Shown here: piece by piece, positions 1-6,875 of the stretch | Layout of the letters: each line of letters opens with the position of its first letter | Numbering within the stretch: position 1 is the first letter of the stretch | Assembly: GCA_039815365.1 (NCBI GenBank) | Contig: JBCBZK010000127.1 | Span: forward strand, 1 to 10,303 | Source of the DNA: CALBPI01 sp039815365 | GTDB taxonomy: Bacteria; Pseudomonadota; Gammaproteobacteria; Steroidobacterales; Woeseiaceae | Direction of reading: 5' to 3' | DNA length: 10,303 bases | Translations under genes and position numbers: made by a program | The notes under the pieces: generated by a model | The model's database searches: none | Seen by the model: the letters and a program-made list of their open reading frames with translations, nothing else | What the model was told of the DNA's origin: nothing

Positions 1-3
1 GTC

Positions 4-1260
4 ATGACCATTGCATTTTCTGACTCGGAAAAAGCGCAACTCCTGAAAGATCTGTTGGCTGGCGATTTGCCTGACGCGCGCGGCCGGTTCGGTCCCTTCG
101 GTGGCCGGTATGTCCCGGAAACGTTAGTGCCCGCGCTGGAACGTCTGGAAGCCGGTATGCGTCAATATCTTACGGACGCTGATTTCGAACGCGATTTTTG
201 TCATGAATTGCACGAATGGGTTGGTCGCCCGACGGCGCTCAGTTATGCGCCAGCGCTGAGCAAAGCGTGGGGCGCGCAGGTGTACCTGAAACGCGAGGAT
301 CTTGCGCACACAGGCGCACACAAAATTAACAACGCGATCGGTCAGGCGTTGCTTGCCAAGCGGCTTGGTGTGAAACGGGTCGTGGCCGAAACGGGCGCAG
401 GTCAGCATGGTGTCGCTTCGGCTGCGGCATGCGCTCGGGTTGGTCTGCCTTGCCGCGTCTATATGGGCGCTGTCGACATTACCCGTCAGGCACCGAACGT
501 CGATCGTATGCGTCGGCTTGGCGCCGAAGTCGTTGCGGTAGAGTCTGGCGATAAAACGCTGCGCGCTGCGATTGATGAGGCCTTGCGCGATTGGGTGTCT
601 GATCCTGATGAGACGTATTACCTGCTCGGTTCCGCTGTCGGCCCGCACCCCTATCCGTATCTTGTGCGTGAGTTACACCGATGTATCGGCAGCGAAGCAC
701 GCGCCCAGATGTTGAACAAAACCGGCGCGTTGCCTGATGCCGTGTTCGCTTGTGTGGGTGGTGGCTCGAATGCGATTGGGCTGTTCCACGCATTTCTCGG
801 CGACAGTGACGTTGAGATCGTCGGTGTTGAAGCAGGCGGTAGCGGCAGCGGTCTGGGCCAGAATGCCGCGACGCTCGCGACCGGTACCCCAGGTGTCTTG
901 CAAGGCAGTTATACGATGATCCTGCAAGACGGTGACGGTCTGGTGCAGGAGACACAGTCAGTATCCGCAGGTCTGGATTACTCTGGCGTGGGTCCGGAGC
1001 ACGCATTTTTGCAGGCGATCGGGCGCGTGCGCTACATTGCGGCTGAGGACGATGACGCGCTCGACGCGCTCGACGAATGCTGCGCACTTGAGGGTATTCT
1101 GACGGCGCTGGAAACGGCACATGCGTTTTCCGGCGCACGCGATTGGGCCAAGGAAAATCCTGGTAAGACGCTGTTGATCGGTAATTCGGGCCGCGGCGAT
1201 AAAGACATGCCAACGCTGGTGAAACACCCGTCGAAGAGGTCACACAATGCAGCATCATGA
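4..1260 (+). CDS. trpB: Tryptophan synthase beta subunit
   Basis: TrpB catalyses the PLP-dependent condensation of indole with L-serine to give L-tryptophan, as the beta half of the cytoplasmic alpha2-beta2 complex. Seen: an N-terminal GRFGPFGGRYVPETL block (about 27-41), the PLP lysine in HTGAHKINNAIGQ (K107), the catalytic-loop glutamate in AETGAGQHG (E129), the PLP-phosphate loop GGGSN (252-256), SVSAGLDYSGVGPEH in the second half and the C-terminal SGRGDKD. At 418 residues it is slightly longer than the roughly 400 usual for the family, because of about 20 extra residues before the conserved block. The ATG at 4 sits in an ATGA, so an upstream gene outside the window (often trpF in proteobacteria; inferred) may end there and be translationally coupled. 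The upstream ribosome site is not visible, so a start further left cannot be excluded. The gene overlaps trpA by 14 bases. Confidence 0.97.
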   Translation: MTIAFSDSEKAQLLKDLLAGDLPDARGRFGPFGGRYVPETLVPALERLEAGMRQYLTDADFERDFCHELHEWVGRPTALSYAPALSKAWGAQVYLKREDLAHTGAHKINNAIGQALLAKRLGVKRVVAETGAGQHGVASAAACARVGLPCRVYMGAVDITRQAPNVDRMRRLGAEVVAVESGDKTLRAAIDEALRDWVSDPDETYYLLGSAVGPHPYPYLVRELHRCIGSEARAQMLNKTGALPDAVFACVGGGSNAIGLFHAFLGDSDVEIVGVEAGGSGSGLGQNAATLATGTPGVLQGSYTMILQDGDGLVQETQSVSAGLDYSGVGPEHAFLQAIGRVRYIAAEDDDALDALDECCALEGILTALETAHAFSGARDWAKENPGKTLLIGNSGRGDKDMPTLVKHPSKRSHNAAS

Positions 1261-2011
1261 ACGTATTTCCAGCGCGATCCGCGCAGCAGATGGTCGCGCG
1301 CTGATTCCATTTGTGACAGCCGGATACCCGCGGGCCGACGATTTTGTGGATACCTTGGTGACGCTTGCCGAGCACGCAGCGGTGATCGAAATCGGCGTGC
1401 CATTCTCCGACCCGATGGCAGACGGCATGACGATCCAGCGCTCGAGTCATCAGGCGATCGCCAATGGGGTGAGCTTGCGATGGATCCTTGAGCAGCTAAC
1501 GATCCATGAGACGCGCATTGATGTTCCGTTGGTGCTGATGAGCTATCTGAACCCGATGCTTGCATATGGTCTGGATGCGCTGGCCCAAGCAGCAAGTGCC
1601 GCCGGTGTCTGCGGTTTTATCGTTCCAGATCTGCCTTTCGAAGAATCTGCTCCTGTGCGTCATGCGCTTGAGGCGGCAGGGCTCGGGTTGATCCAGCTCG
1701 TGACACCCGCGACGCCTGCTGCGCGATTGCAACAACTTGCAGAGCACAGCAAAGGCTTCGTGTACGCAGTAACGGTGAATGGCATCACGGGTGGCGCTAA
1801 AGGAATGCCGGCGCACACCGGCGATTACCTGACGCGGGTCAAAGCCGCGTCGTCGCTGCCAGTGTGTGCGGGTTTCGGTATTCGCACAGGCGCGGATGTG
1901 TCGTCAATGTGCCAGCATGTTGATGGCGCTATCGTTGGTTCTGCGCTGGTGGAAGTCCTGGAGCGTGGCGACAGCGCAGCAGCATTCATGGCCTCGCTGG
2001 CGAGCGAATGA
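1247..2011 (+). CDS. trpA: Tryptophan synthase alpha subunit
   Basis: TrpA cleaves indole-3-glycerol phosphate to indole and glyceraldehyde 3-phosphate and channels indole to TrpB. Its 254 residues make a complete TIM barrel of near-normal length (E. coli about 268). Seen: PFVTAGYP (21-28), the catalytic glutamate in IEIGVPFSDP (E48), the catalytic aspartate in ADG (D59), MSYLNPML (98-105), the loop-6 motif NGITGG (178-183), and the phosphate-binding GFGIRTGADV and GSALVE near the C-terminus. The ATG at 1247 lies inside the end of trpB and has an AAGAGG site at 1234-1239 with 7 bases of spacing, which supports this start. One oddity is that the family motif ADGPTIQ reads ADGMTIQ here, so the proline after D59-G60 is methionine. 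Its end overlaps the next gene by ATGA. Confidence 0.97.
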   Translation: MQHHERISSAIRAADGRALIPFVTAGYPRADDFVDTLVTLAEHAAVIEIGVPFSDPMADGMTIQRSSHQAIANGVSLRWILEQLTIHETRIDVPLVLMSYLNPMLAYGLDALAQAASAAGVCGFIVPDLPFEESAPVRHALEAAGLGLIQLVTPATPAARLQQLAEHSKGFVYAVTVNGITGGAKGMPAHTGDYLTRVKAASSLPVCAGFGIRTGADVSSMCQHVDGAIVGSALVEVLERGDSAAAFMASLASE

Positions 2012-2319
2012 AACAAGTATTTACCGCTGACAACATCATTACTGTCGCACATTTCAAGAATGTGCTCGCCGCTGACGGCATTGAGAGCGAAATTCGCAAT
2101 CAAAACCTGGGTAGCGTGCTTGGCGAGGTACCGTTCACGGAAGTGTGGCCGCAGCTATGGGTCGTCAATTCGCTGTTCGCCGATCGGGCCCGGCAACTTA
2201 TCGCAGAGGCACAGAGCCAGACATTGGAAGGGCCACCGTGGGCCTGCCGTCATTGCGGTGAGGATAATGAATTTCAATTTGCTGCCTGCTGGCAGTGCGC
2301 TACGCCTCAATCGAGCTGA
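2008..2319 (+). CDS. DUF2007-like protein with C-terminal four-cysteine zinc finger
   Basis: A 103-residue protein of unknown function. Residues 1-70 (MKQVFTADN..., then a helix, then IESEIRNQN and WPQLWVV) look like the DUF2007 'putative signal transducing' fold, a small ferredoxin-like domain. Residues 78-97 carry W78, C80, C83, N87, C94 and C97, spaced W-x-C-x2-C-x3-N-x6-C-x2-C. This is the same spacing as RanBP2-type zinc fingers and should bind one zinc. Linked DUF2007 and zinc-ribbon tails are, to my knowledge, common in proteobacteria; what they bind is not established. The start codon overlaps the trpA stop (ATGA) and only a weak GAG precedes it, so translation is probably coupled to trpA. 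No signal peptide or membrane segment is visible, so it is probably cytoplasmic. I assign no function from the trp context. Confidence 0.85.
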   Translation: MKQVFTADNIITVAHFKNVLAADGIESEIRNQNLGSVLGEVPFTEVWPQLWVVNSLFADRARQLIAEAQSQTLEGPPWACRHCGEDNEFQFAACWQCATPQSS

Positions 2320-2392
2320 ACACCGCATATTCGGCGCTTTTCGCGTACAATTCGCGGATTCATCAATGGTACTGATCTTGCGGTCGGTGCGC

Positions 2393-2398
2393 TGGAGG
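2393..2398 (+). promoter_or_regulatory. Ribosome binding site deciding the panD TTG start
   Basis: TGGAGG is followed by 8 bases and then TTG at 2407. The next in-frame ATG, at 2419, would lie 20 bases from this site, too far for normal initiation. The site therefore selects the TTG. It also gives an N-terminus (MRWVM...) aligned in length with E. coli PanD (MIRTM...). Confidence 0.7.
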
Positions 2399-2406
2399 TC
2401 GTTACA

Positions 2407-2772
2407 TTGCGTTGGGTAATGCGCTCAAAGATTCATAAAGCCCGGGTCACCGAGGCTGACGTAAACTATGTTGGTAGCATCACTATCGACCGTGGCCTCA
2501 TAGAGCGAGTGGGCATGTGGGAGAACGAAAAAGTGTTGGTGGTTTCCAACACGTCTGGTGCGCGGCTCGAAACGTACGTTATCGCGGGTGAGCGAGACTC
2601 TGGTGTCATTTGCATGAACGGCGCCGCAGCGCATCTGATCAGCGAAGGTGAAGAGCTGATTATTATGGCGTTCGAGTTAACCGATCGGCCGCTCGACCCT
2701 TGCGCCGTTTTGGTCGATGAACGCAACAACTTCGTTCGTTATCTGACCGAAACGCCGAATACCTCGCTGTAG
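2407..2772 (+). CDS. panD: Aspartate 1-decarboxylase proenzyme
   Basis: PanD decarboxylates L-aspartate to beta-alanine, which PanC joins to pantoate on the way to pantothenate and CoA. It is made as a proenzyme that self-cleaves at Gly-Ser to create a pyruvoyl cofactor. Seen in 121 residues: an early lysine in SKIHKARVT (K8), the cleavage site YVGS (G23-S24), and the active-site residues R53, T56 and Y57 in ARLETY, followed by NGAAAH (N71 onward). All align with E. coli PanD shifted by one. The start is TTG at 2407, backed by TGGAGG 8 bases upstream; an ATG at 2419 would shorten the protein by four residues. yaaA starts 10 bases after its stop. No panB or panC is in the window, so panD stands apart from the rest of the pathway here. 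Whether cleavage needs a PanM/PanZ helper cannot be told from this sequence. Confidence 0.95.
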   Translation: MRWVMRSKIHKARVTEADVNYVGSITIDRGLIERVGMWENEKVLVVSNTSGARLETYVIAGERDSGVICMNGAAAHLISEGEELIIMAFELTDRPLDPCAVLVDERNNFVRYLTETPNTSL

Positions 2773-2782
2773 AGTTGTCGAC

Positions 2783-3550
2783 ATGATCATTGTGCTGTCA
2801 CCAGCGAAAACGCTGGACCTCGAACACGACCAGAGATTGCCGGCGACGCAGCCACGCTTTGCGGATCAAGCCGAGTCCCTGATTCAAGTGTTGCGCAAGA
2901 AGCGCCCTGCAGATATCAAAAAACTGATGAAACTCTCACCGGCGCTCACGACACTGAATCATGAGCGCTACCACGCGTGGCGTCGTGAACCGGATGCTGC
3001 TGCTACCCGGCAAGCCGTGCTTGCATTCCGTGGCGACGTGTATCAGGGTTTGGACGCCGACTCGTTCACGCGTCGTGACCTGACGTTTGCACAAAGCCGC
3101 CTGCGGATTCTGTCCGGTCTGTACGGCGTGTTGCGCCCGCTGGATAGCATGCAGGCTTACAGATTGGAGATGGGCACAAAGCTTGCGAATATCGAGGGTA
3201 AAGATCTGTATGCATTCTGGCGGGACACAGCGACAGCCAGTCTTGCCGAGGAAATCGCGGCGTCGAAACCCAAGGTTCTCGTGAATCTTGCGTCTAATGA
3301 GTATTTTTCGGTGGTTGACGCGTCACAGTTGCCCGGTCGCGTCATCGCACCGCGGTTCCTTGATTTCAGCCGCGGCGATTATCGGGTATTGAGCTTTTTT
3401 GCCAAGCGTGCGCGTGGGCGCATGGCGGGATGGTTGATTCGCGAGCGTGTGTCGTCAATTAAAGCGATCGCGGGATTTAATTTGGACGGCTATCGATATA
3501 GTGAAGAGCGATCGACGCCCGACCAGCCGGTATTTATTCGAAAGCAGTGA
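2783..3550 (+). CDS. yaaA: YaaA family peroxide stress protein (DUF328)
   Basis: A 255-residue homologue of E. coli YaaA (258 residues), a cytoplasmic protein that lowers free iron and protects DNA during hydrogen peroxide stress and is reported to bind DNA. The sequence shows the whole family pattern in order: MIIVLSPAKTLD (1-12), LAFRGDVYQGL (80-90), LSGLYGVLRPLD (110-121), YRLEMG (126-131), VNLASNEYF (167-175), SFFAKRARG (204-212) and GFNLDGYRY (231-239). It starts 10 bases after panD with a modest AGAG site overlapping the panD stop, so it is probably co-transcribed with panD. It converges on the HD-domain gene with only 23 bases between stops, and I see no clear terminator there. In E. 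coli yaaA is OxyR-regulated; I see no OxyR-like site here, so regulation may differ. Confidence 0.95.
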   Translation: MIIVLSPAKTLDLEHDQRLPATQPRFADQAESLIQVLRKKRPADIKKLMKLSPALTTLNHERYHAWRREPDAAATRQAVLAFRGDVYQGLDADSFTRRDLTFAQSRLRILSGLYGVLRPLDSMQAYRLEMGTKLANIEGKDLYAFWRDTATASLAEEIAASKPKVLVNLASNEYFSVVDASQLPGRVIAPRFLDFSRGDYRVLSFFAKRARGRMAGWLIRERVSSIKAIAGFNLDGYRYSEERSTPDQPVFIRKQ

Positions 3551-3573
3551 TGCTGCGTCAGCGGTAACAGCTG

Positions 3574-4632
3574 TCAGGCGACTTCAAGCGCCTTGCTGTT
3601 CGCCAATTCGTCGCGCAGCTCGGCGACCATCATGCGCATGCTCTGAGAGGCATCAGGCAAAGCCGTATAGACCGGCGGATCGCGACGCAAACCAGCCCAG
3701 TTATCGGTATCGATCACGTGTTGTAGGTACTGGATATTGCGATTGATTGATTCGATATACGGATTCTTACCGCCAAAAATTGGCTCAATGAATCGGTACG
3801 TTTTGTCGAATTCGATATCAAGCCGTTTGCGTGCGCCGCTTTGAAAGAATGCGGGTGTCTTGCGCAGCAGGTCTTCGCCAGAGGCGTAAACCACGTCCGT
3901 TTCGCCATCTTCGTTGGTAGGGATCGCGATGCCGCCTAGTACAAATTCGCGGTACAGACGGTCGCGGCATTTTTCGAGATAGCAGCGATCGGCCATTTGC
4001 GCGAGCAAATCGCCGGTACCGATGATGCAACCACTGCGGATGTCACGAGGGTCAGCGATGTTGAGCTGGTGCAGATCGATTTCGTAACCCGTGAAATGCA
4101 CCAATTGACCCGCGAGCTCTACTTGATGCCCTAGCCCGATTCGTTGCAGATAGTGGGTTAGAAACTCCGCGCTGCGACTGACATGAGTGCGCGTAAAGAC
4201 CGCGCCATTGGCAATATCCGCGTCTTGTTGTTGGTGGCGAATGTAACCTGCGTCATGGAACAGCGAAATGATGAGTGCGAGTTCGGCGCGCGCTGCGCCA
4301 AGCCGCTTGTCGCCTTGGGCCAGCAATTCATAACCGGCAACCAAGCGCGCTACCGCGAGCGTCATGTCGAGCGTATGTTGCACGTCATGATAGGTCGTGT
4401 CGCAGCCGTGGTAGCCAGGAAAGCGCCCAGTGAACAGACGCTCAAAATCATGAAACGCAAGCCATAGTCGATCGAATGCAGCTTGCGGATAGGTGGTCAG
4501 AAAAACATCGCGAACGGCTTCGCGAACGGCATGCATGTCCGACACATTGATCTGGTCGGAGACGTCATAATTGTTGCGCCGGTCGCGCAACCGTTGAGTA
4601 TCAGAATTGTTAACAGCAGCTACAGAATTCAA
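3574..4632 (-). CDS. HD-domain metal-dependent phosphohydrolase-like protein
   Basis: A 352-residue protein of unknown substrate. HD-superfamily metal ligands are visible in order: Y81-H82-D-V-Q-H86 (YHDVQHTLDM), H126-D127 in LFHDAGY, H179 in VHFTGYE, and D208 in GTGDLLAQMAD. The pairing of YH-x3-H-x2-D with a later HD resembles the core of cyclic-nucleotide phosphodiesterases, but full PDE signatures are not met. Specificity could therefore be a cyclic nucleotide, a nucleotide or another phosphoester. A charged, mostly helical C-terminal region (about 215-352) follows. No signal peptide or membrane segment is seen. The chosen start is TTG, preceded by TGAGG with 7 bases of spacing. An internal ATG at codon 33 has no ribosome site and would still keep the HD core. 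A 125-base gap separates it from prlC upstream, so it may have its own promoter. Confidence 0.85.
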   Translation of the reverse strand: MNSVAAVNNSDTQRLRDRRNNYDVSDQINVSDMHAVREAVRDVFLTTYPQAAFDRLWLAFHDFERLFTGRFPGYHGCDTTYHDVQHTLDMTLAVARLVAGYELLAQGDKRLGAARAELALIISLFHDAGYIRHQQQDADIANGAVFTRTHVSRSAEFLTHYLQRIGLGHQVELAGQLVHFTGYEIDLHQLNIADPRDIRSGCIIGTGDLLAQMADRCYLEKCRDRLYREFVLGGIAIPTNEDGETDVVYASGEDLLRKTPAFFQSGARKRLDIEFDKTYRFIEPIFGGKNPYIESINRNIQYLQHVIDTDNWAGLRRDPPVYTALPDASQSMRMMVAELRDELANSKALEVA

Positions 4633-4655
4633 GAACGCGCCTCACACACCATCCG

Positions 4656-4672
4656 TCGCGATATCATCGCGA
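4656..4672. repeat. Perfect 7-bp inverted repeat upstream of the HD-domain gene
   Basis: TCGCGAT, three bases (ATC), then ATCGCGA: a perfect dyad 24-40 bases before the TTG start of the minus-strand HD gene and in its presumed leader. It could be a repressor or activator site, or a short RNA hairpin near the 5' end. No T-run follows on either strand, so it is not an intrinsic terminator. CG-rich palindromes can arise by chance in this base composition. Confidence 0.5.
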
Positions 4673-4683
4673 ACATTCGACCA

Positions 4684-4689
4684 AGTGTA
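4684..4689 (-). promoter_or_regulatory. Possible -10 element for the HD-domain gene
   Basis: On the minus strand this reads TACACT, four of six matches to TATAAT, and the same hexamer occurs before prlC. A transcript starting about 7 bases further on would have a leader of roughly 45 bases and would place the inverted repeat at 4656-4672 just inside it. No good -35 box is found at 16-18 bases, so this is weak. Confidence 0.2.
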
Positions 4690-4757
4690 CGACATTTGGG
4701 CCACTCATTTGCAGGGGTCTTTCGCTGCAATTCAGATCAAGAGCCACATATGGGATA

Positions 4758-6779
4758 TCAAGCGGCTACAATTCCGTTGCTGACGAGTAAAGCGTCGATG
4801 CTTGGCGCTCTGCCGCGAAACTCAACGAACGCGTCGTGGATGTTTCTGCTACCGCCGATCTCAAGGATGTGCTCGCGGAATCTCTGAGCGATGCGTTTGT
4901 CAAAAACGTTACCGGTTTCGCTGAAGGCAGAAAATGCATCAGCAGCCAATACCTCTGCCCACTTGTAACTGTAGTAACCGGCGGCATAGCCTCCAGCAAA
5001 AATATGCGCGAAGCTGTTTTCGAAACGATTCCACTCGGGAACAGCAACGACGCAGGCACGCTCGCGCGCGTGCGTCAGCGATTCGCTCATCGCAGCAGGT
5101 GTTGCAGCATCGCTGCGGGCGTGCAGCGTAAAGTCGAACAGCGCGAACTCGAGCTGACGCAGCATTTGTAGCCCGGCATTCGCGTTGCGGGCGGCATACA
5201 GTCGATCAAAGAGCTGTTTAGGTAGGGTTTCGCCAGTCTCGGTATGTCGCGAGCACTGCTCAAGAACCTCGAACTCCCAAGCATAGTTTTCCATGAACTG
5301 GCTCGGTAGCTCAACGGCATCCCACGGCACGCCGTTGATACCGGCAATGCTTGGGTAATCTACCTGAGTGAGCAAGTGGTGCAGCATATGCCCAAATTCA
5401 TGAAACAACGTAACGATTTCGTTGTGCGTTAGTTGGGAGCCATTGTCACCATTTGGTGCCGTGAAATTGCACACCAGGTAACCGACGGGCAGAGCGGTTT
5501 CGTCCGGCAGTGCTTTGCGAATGACACACTCATCGATCCATGCGCCGCTACGCTTACCAGTGCGCGCAAACAAATCCGTGTAGAACCCGCCAAGAATGTG
5601 GCCTTGCGCATCGCACAGCTGCAAAAACTGCACGCTGTCATGCCAGACAGAAACATCATCGATCACATTCAGTTGTATGCCGTACAAGCGCTCTGCCAGC
5701 GCAAACATGCCATCTTGCACGCGCTGACATTCAAAGTACTGGCGCAATTGTTCGTCGGACACCGAGAATGTGCGTTCTTTAAAGCGCTCCGCGTAATAGG
5801 CGGTATCCCATGCCGCTAGCGGGTGACCGGCCATCGCTTCGAGCGAACGACGTTCGTTTTCGGCAGACGGCTTGCTGCGCTCGGCCAGATAGTCGAGGAA
5901 ACCGACGACTTCGTCGACCGAATCCGCCATTTTCGGGGCGAGCGAATACTCCGCATAATTGCTAAAGCCCAGAAGCTCCGACAACGCTTGTCGGGTCTGC
6001 AGAATGTCACGGATGACATCCGTGTTGTCGTATTGAGGATCGTGAATATCGCCGTCTGTCGAGCGTGTCATCCACGCGCGGTAGATGTGCTCGCGGGTGG
6101 CACGATCTTCGGCGTGCGTAATGACAGACTGGTAGACCGGCTGACTGAGACCGAACAGCCATCCATCGAGTGCTTCTTTCCGGGCCGCGCTGTGTGCCTG
6201 GCTTAGCACGTTAGCGGGAATTCCGGCTACGGCAGCAGGATCGGTGCAGTGCCAGCGCCACTCATCGGCGCAGCGTTGCAGGTTGTTGGCAAACAAGGAC
6301 TGCGCTTGTGACAGGCGTTGCATCAGGGTGACGAAGGTTTGCTTGTCTGCATCGTTCAGAGCGACGCCCGCGAGGCGGAATTCACGCAACGTGTGTTCCA
6401 GCAAATGTTGCTGCGCGGGAATGCGGCTGTCTTTGCTCTCTGCAATGCGCTGATAGGCCGCAAACAGGCGGCTGTCCTGAGACAATCTGGCGCTGAATGC
6501 GGTGACCTTCGAAAGCGCTTCCAGATAGGCTGCCTGCCACGATTGCTCGTTGCGCACCATGTTCAAATGCCCGATCGGTGACCATTGCGCTGCGAGCTCA
6601 TGCCGTAACGCCTCGAGTGCCGGAACAAGCGAATCGAACGTATGATCATTGCGCGACGCCAGTGCCTCCACGCGTACGTTCAGCCGCTCCAGCAGCGAAT
6701 CGATGTGCGGGTTGATATCGTCTGCCGAAATACTATTGAAGTCGGGCAGGTCTATATCCGCTGACAAGCCTGTGCTCAT
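4758..6779 (-). CDS. prlC: Oligopeptidase A (M3 family zinc metallopeptidase)
   Basis: A cytoplasmic zinc endopeptidase that degrades short peptides, including cleaved signal peptides, after larger proteases have acted. With the ATG at 6779 it is 673 residues, close to E. coli PrlC (680). Seen: LPDFNSI near the N-terminus, the zinc site HEFGHMLHH (H460, E461, H464) with the third ligand E490 in WDAVELPSQFMENYAWE, and the C-terminal substrate-binding tract FAGGYAAGYYSYKWAEVLAADAF (from about 594). The frame stays open up to a TTG at 6860, which would add 27 residues. I prefer 6779 because that extension resembles no PrlC N-terminus, lacks a ribosome site and would cover the likely promoter. 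The ATG itself has only a poor Shine-Dalgarno (CAGG directly before it), so the start is probable, not certain. It is divergent from gor and lies upstream of, and in the same direction as, the HD-domain gene. Confidence 0.93.
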   Translation of the reverse strand: MSTGLSADIDLPDFNSISADDINPHIDSLLERLNVRVEALASRNDHTFDSLVPALEALRHELAAQWSPIGHLNMVRNEQSWQAAYLEALSKVTAFSARLSQDSRLFAAYQRIAESKDSRIPAQQHLLEHTLREFRLAGVALNDADKQTFVTLMQRLSQAQSLFANNLQRCADEWRWHCTDPAAVAGIPANVLSQAHSAARKEALDGWLFGLSQPVYQSVITHAEDRATREHIYRAWMTRSTDGDIHDPQYDNTDVIRDILQTRQALSELLGFSNYAEYSLAPKMADSVDEVVGFLDYLAERSKPSAENERRSLEAMAGHPLAAWDTAYYAERFKERTFSVSDEQLRQYFECQRVQDGMFALAERLYGIQLNVIDDVSVWHDSVQFLQLCDAQGHILGGFYTDLFARTGKRSGAWIDECVIRKALPDETALPVGYLVCNFTAPNGDNGSQLTHNEIVTLFHEFGHMLHHLLTQVDYPSIAGINGVPWDAVELPSQFMENYAWEFEVLEQCSRHTETGETLPKQLFDRLYAARNANAGLQMLRQLEFALFDFTLHARSDAATPAAMSESLTHARERACVVAVPEWNRFENSFAHIFAGGYAAGYYSYKWAEVLAADAFSAFSETGNVFDKRIAQRFREHILEIGGSRNIHDAFVEFRGRAPSIDALLVSNGIVAA

Positions 6780-6812
6780 GCCTGAATACTTGCTTTGGTG
6801 GAACAGTCCATA

Positions 6813-6821
6813 AGTGTAGCA
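6813..6821 (-). promoter_or_regulatory. Possible extended -10 element for prlC
   Basis: Minus strand TGCTACACT: TACACT (four of six matches to TATAAT) preceded by the TGn extension, about 34 bases before the prlC ATG at 6779. No convincing -35 is present, which fits an extended -10 promoter but also fits chance. The rest of the 96-base prlC-gor gap must also hold the gor promoter; on the plus strand only a poor pair is seen (TTGGTG at 6795 and TAGCAT at 6817, 16 bases apart). Confidence 0.25.
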
Positions 6822-6875
6822 TGCAGACCTTGAGTGGCATGGTTCAGCATTTCCTGACAAAAAGAGGCATAACGG

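Noticed and set aside
479..1450. Long minus-strand open frame (323 codons) antisense to trpB and trpA
   Set aside because: Its product is rich in Arg, His and Ser with no recognisable motif, and it lies wholly opposite two clearly conserved genes. It is a codon-bias shadow, as are the other antisense frames at 124-648 and 1032-1595.
2346..2351. TACAAT as a possible -10 for panD
   Set aside because: No -35-like sequence at 16-18 bases upstream (CCGCAT region), and no TG extension.
2060..2419. Plus-strand frame of 119 codons overlapping the DUF2007 gene and the start of panD
   Set aside because: It is an alternative frame of a gene with a clear zinc finger; no ribosome site or motif supports it.
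3551..3573. Possible terminator between the convergent yaaA and HD genes
   Set aside because: Only a short GCTG/CAGC pairing is present, with no T-run on either strand.
5055..5072. GCACGC...GCGTGC inverted repeat
   Set aside because: It lies inside prlC coding sequence, is short, and is expected by chance in CG-rich codons.
5433..5819. Plus-strand open frame inside prlC
   Set aside because: It is antisense to the conserved central part of PrlC and its product has no recognisable features.
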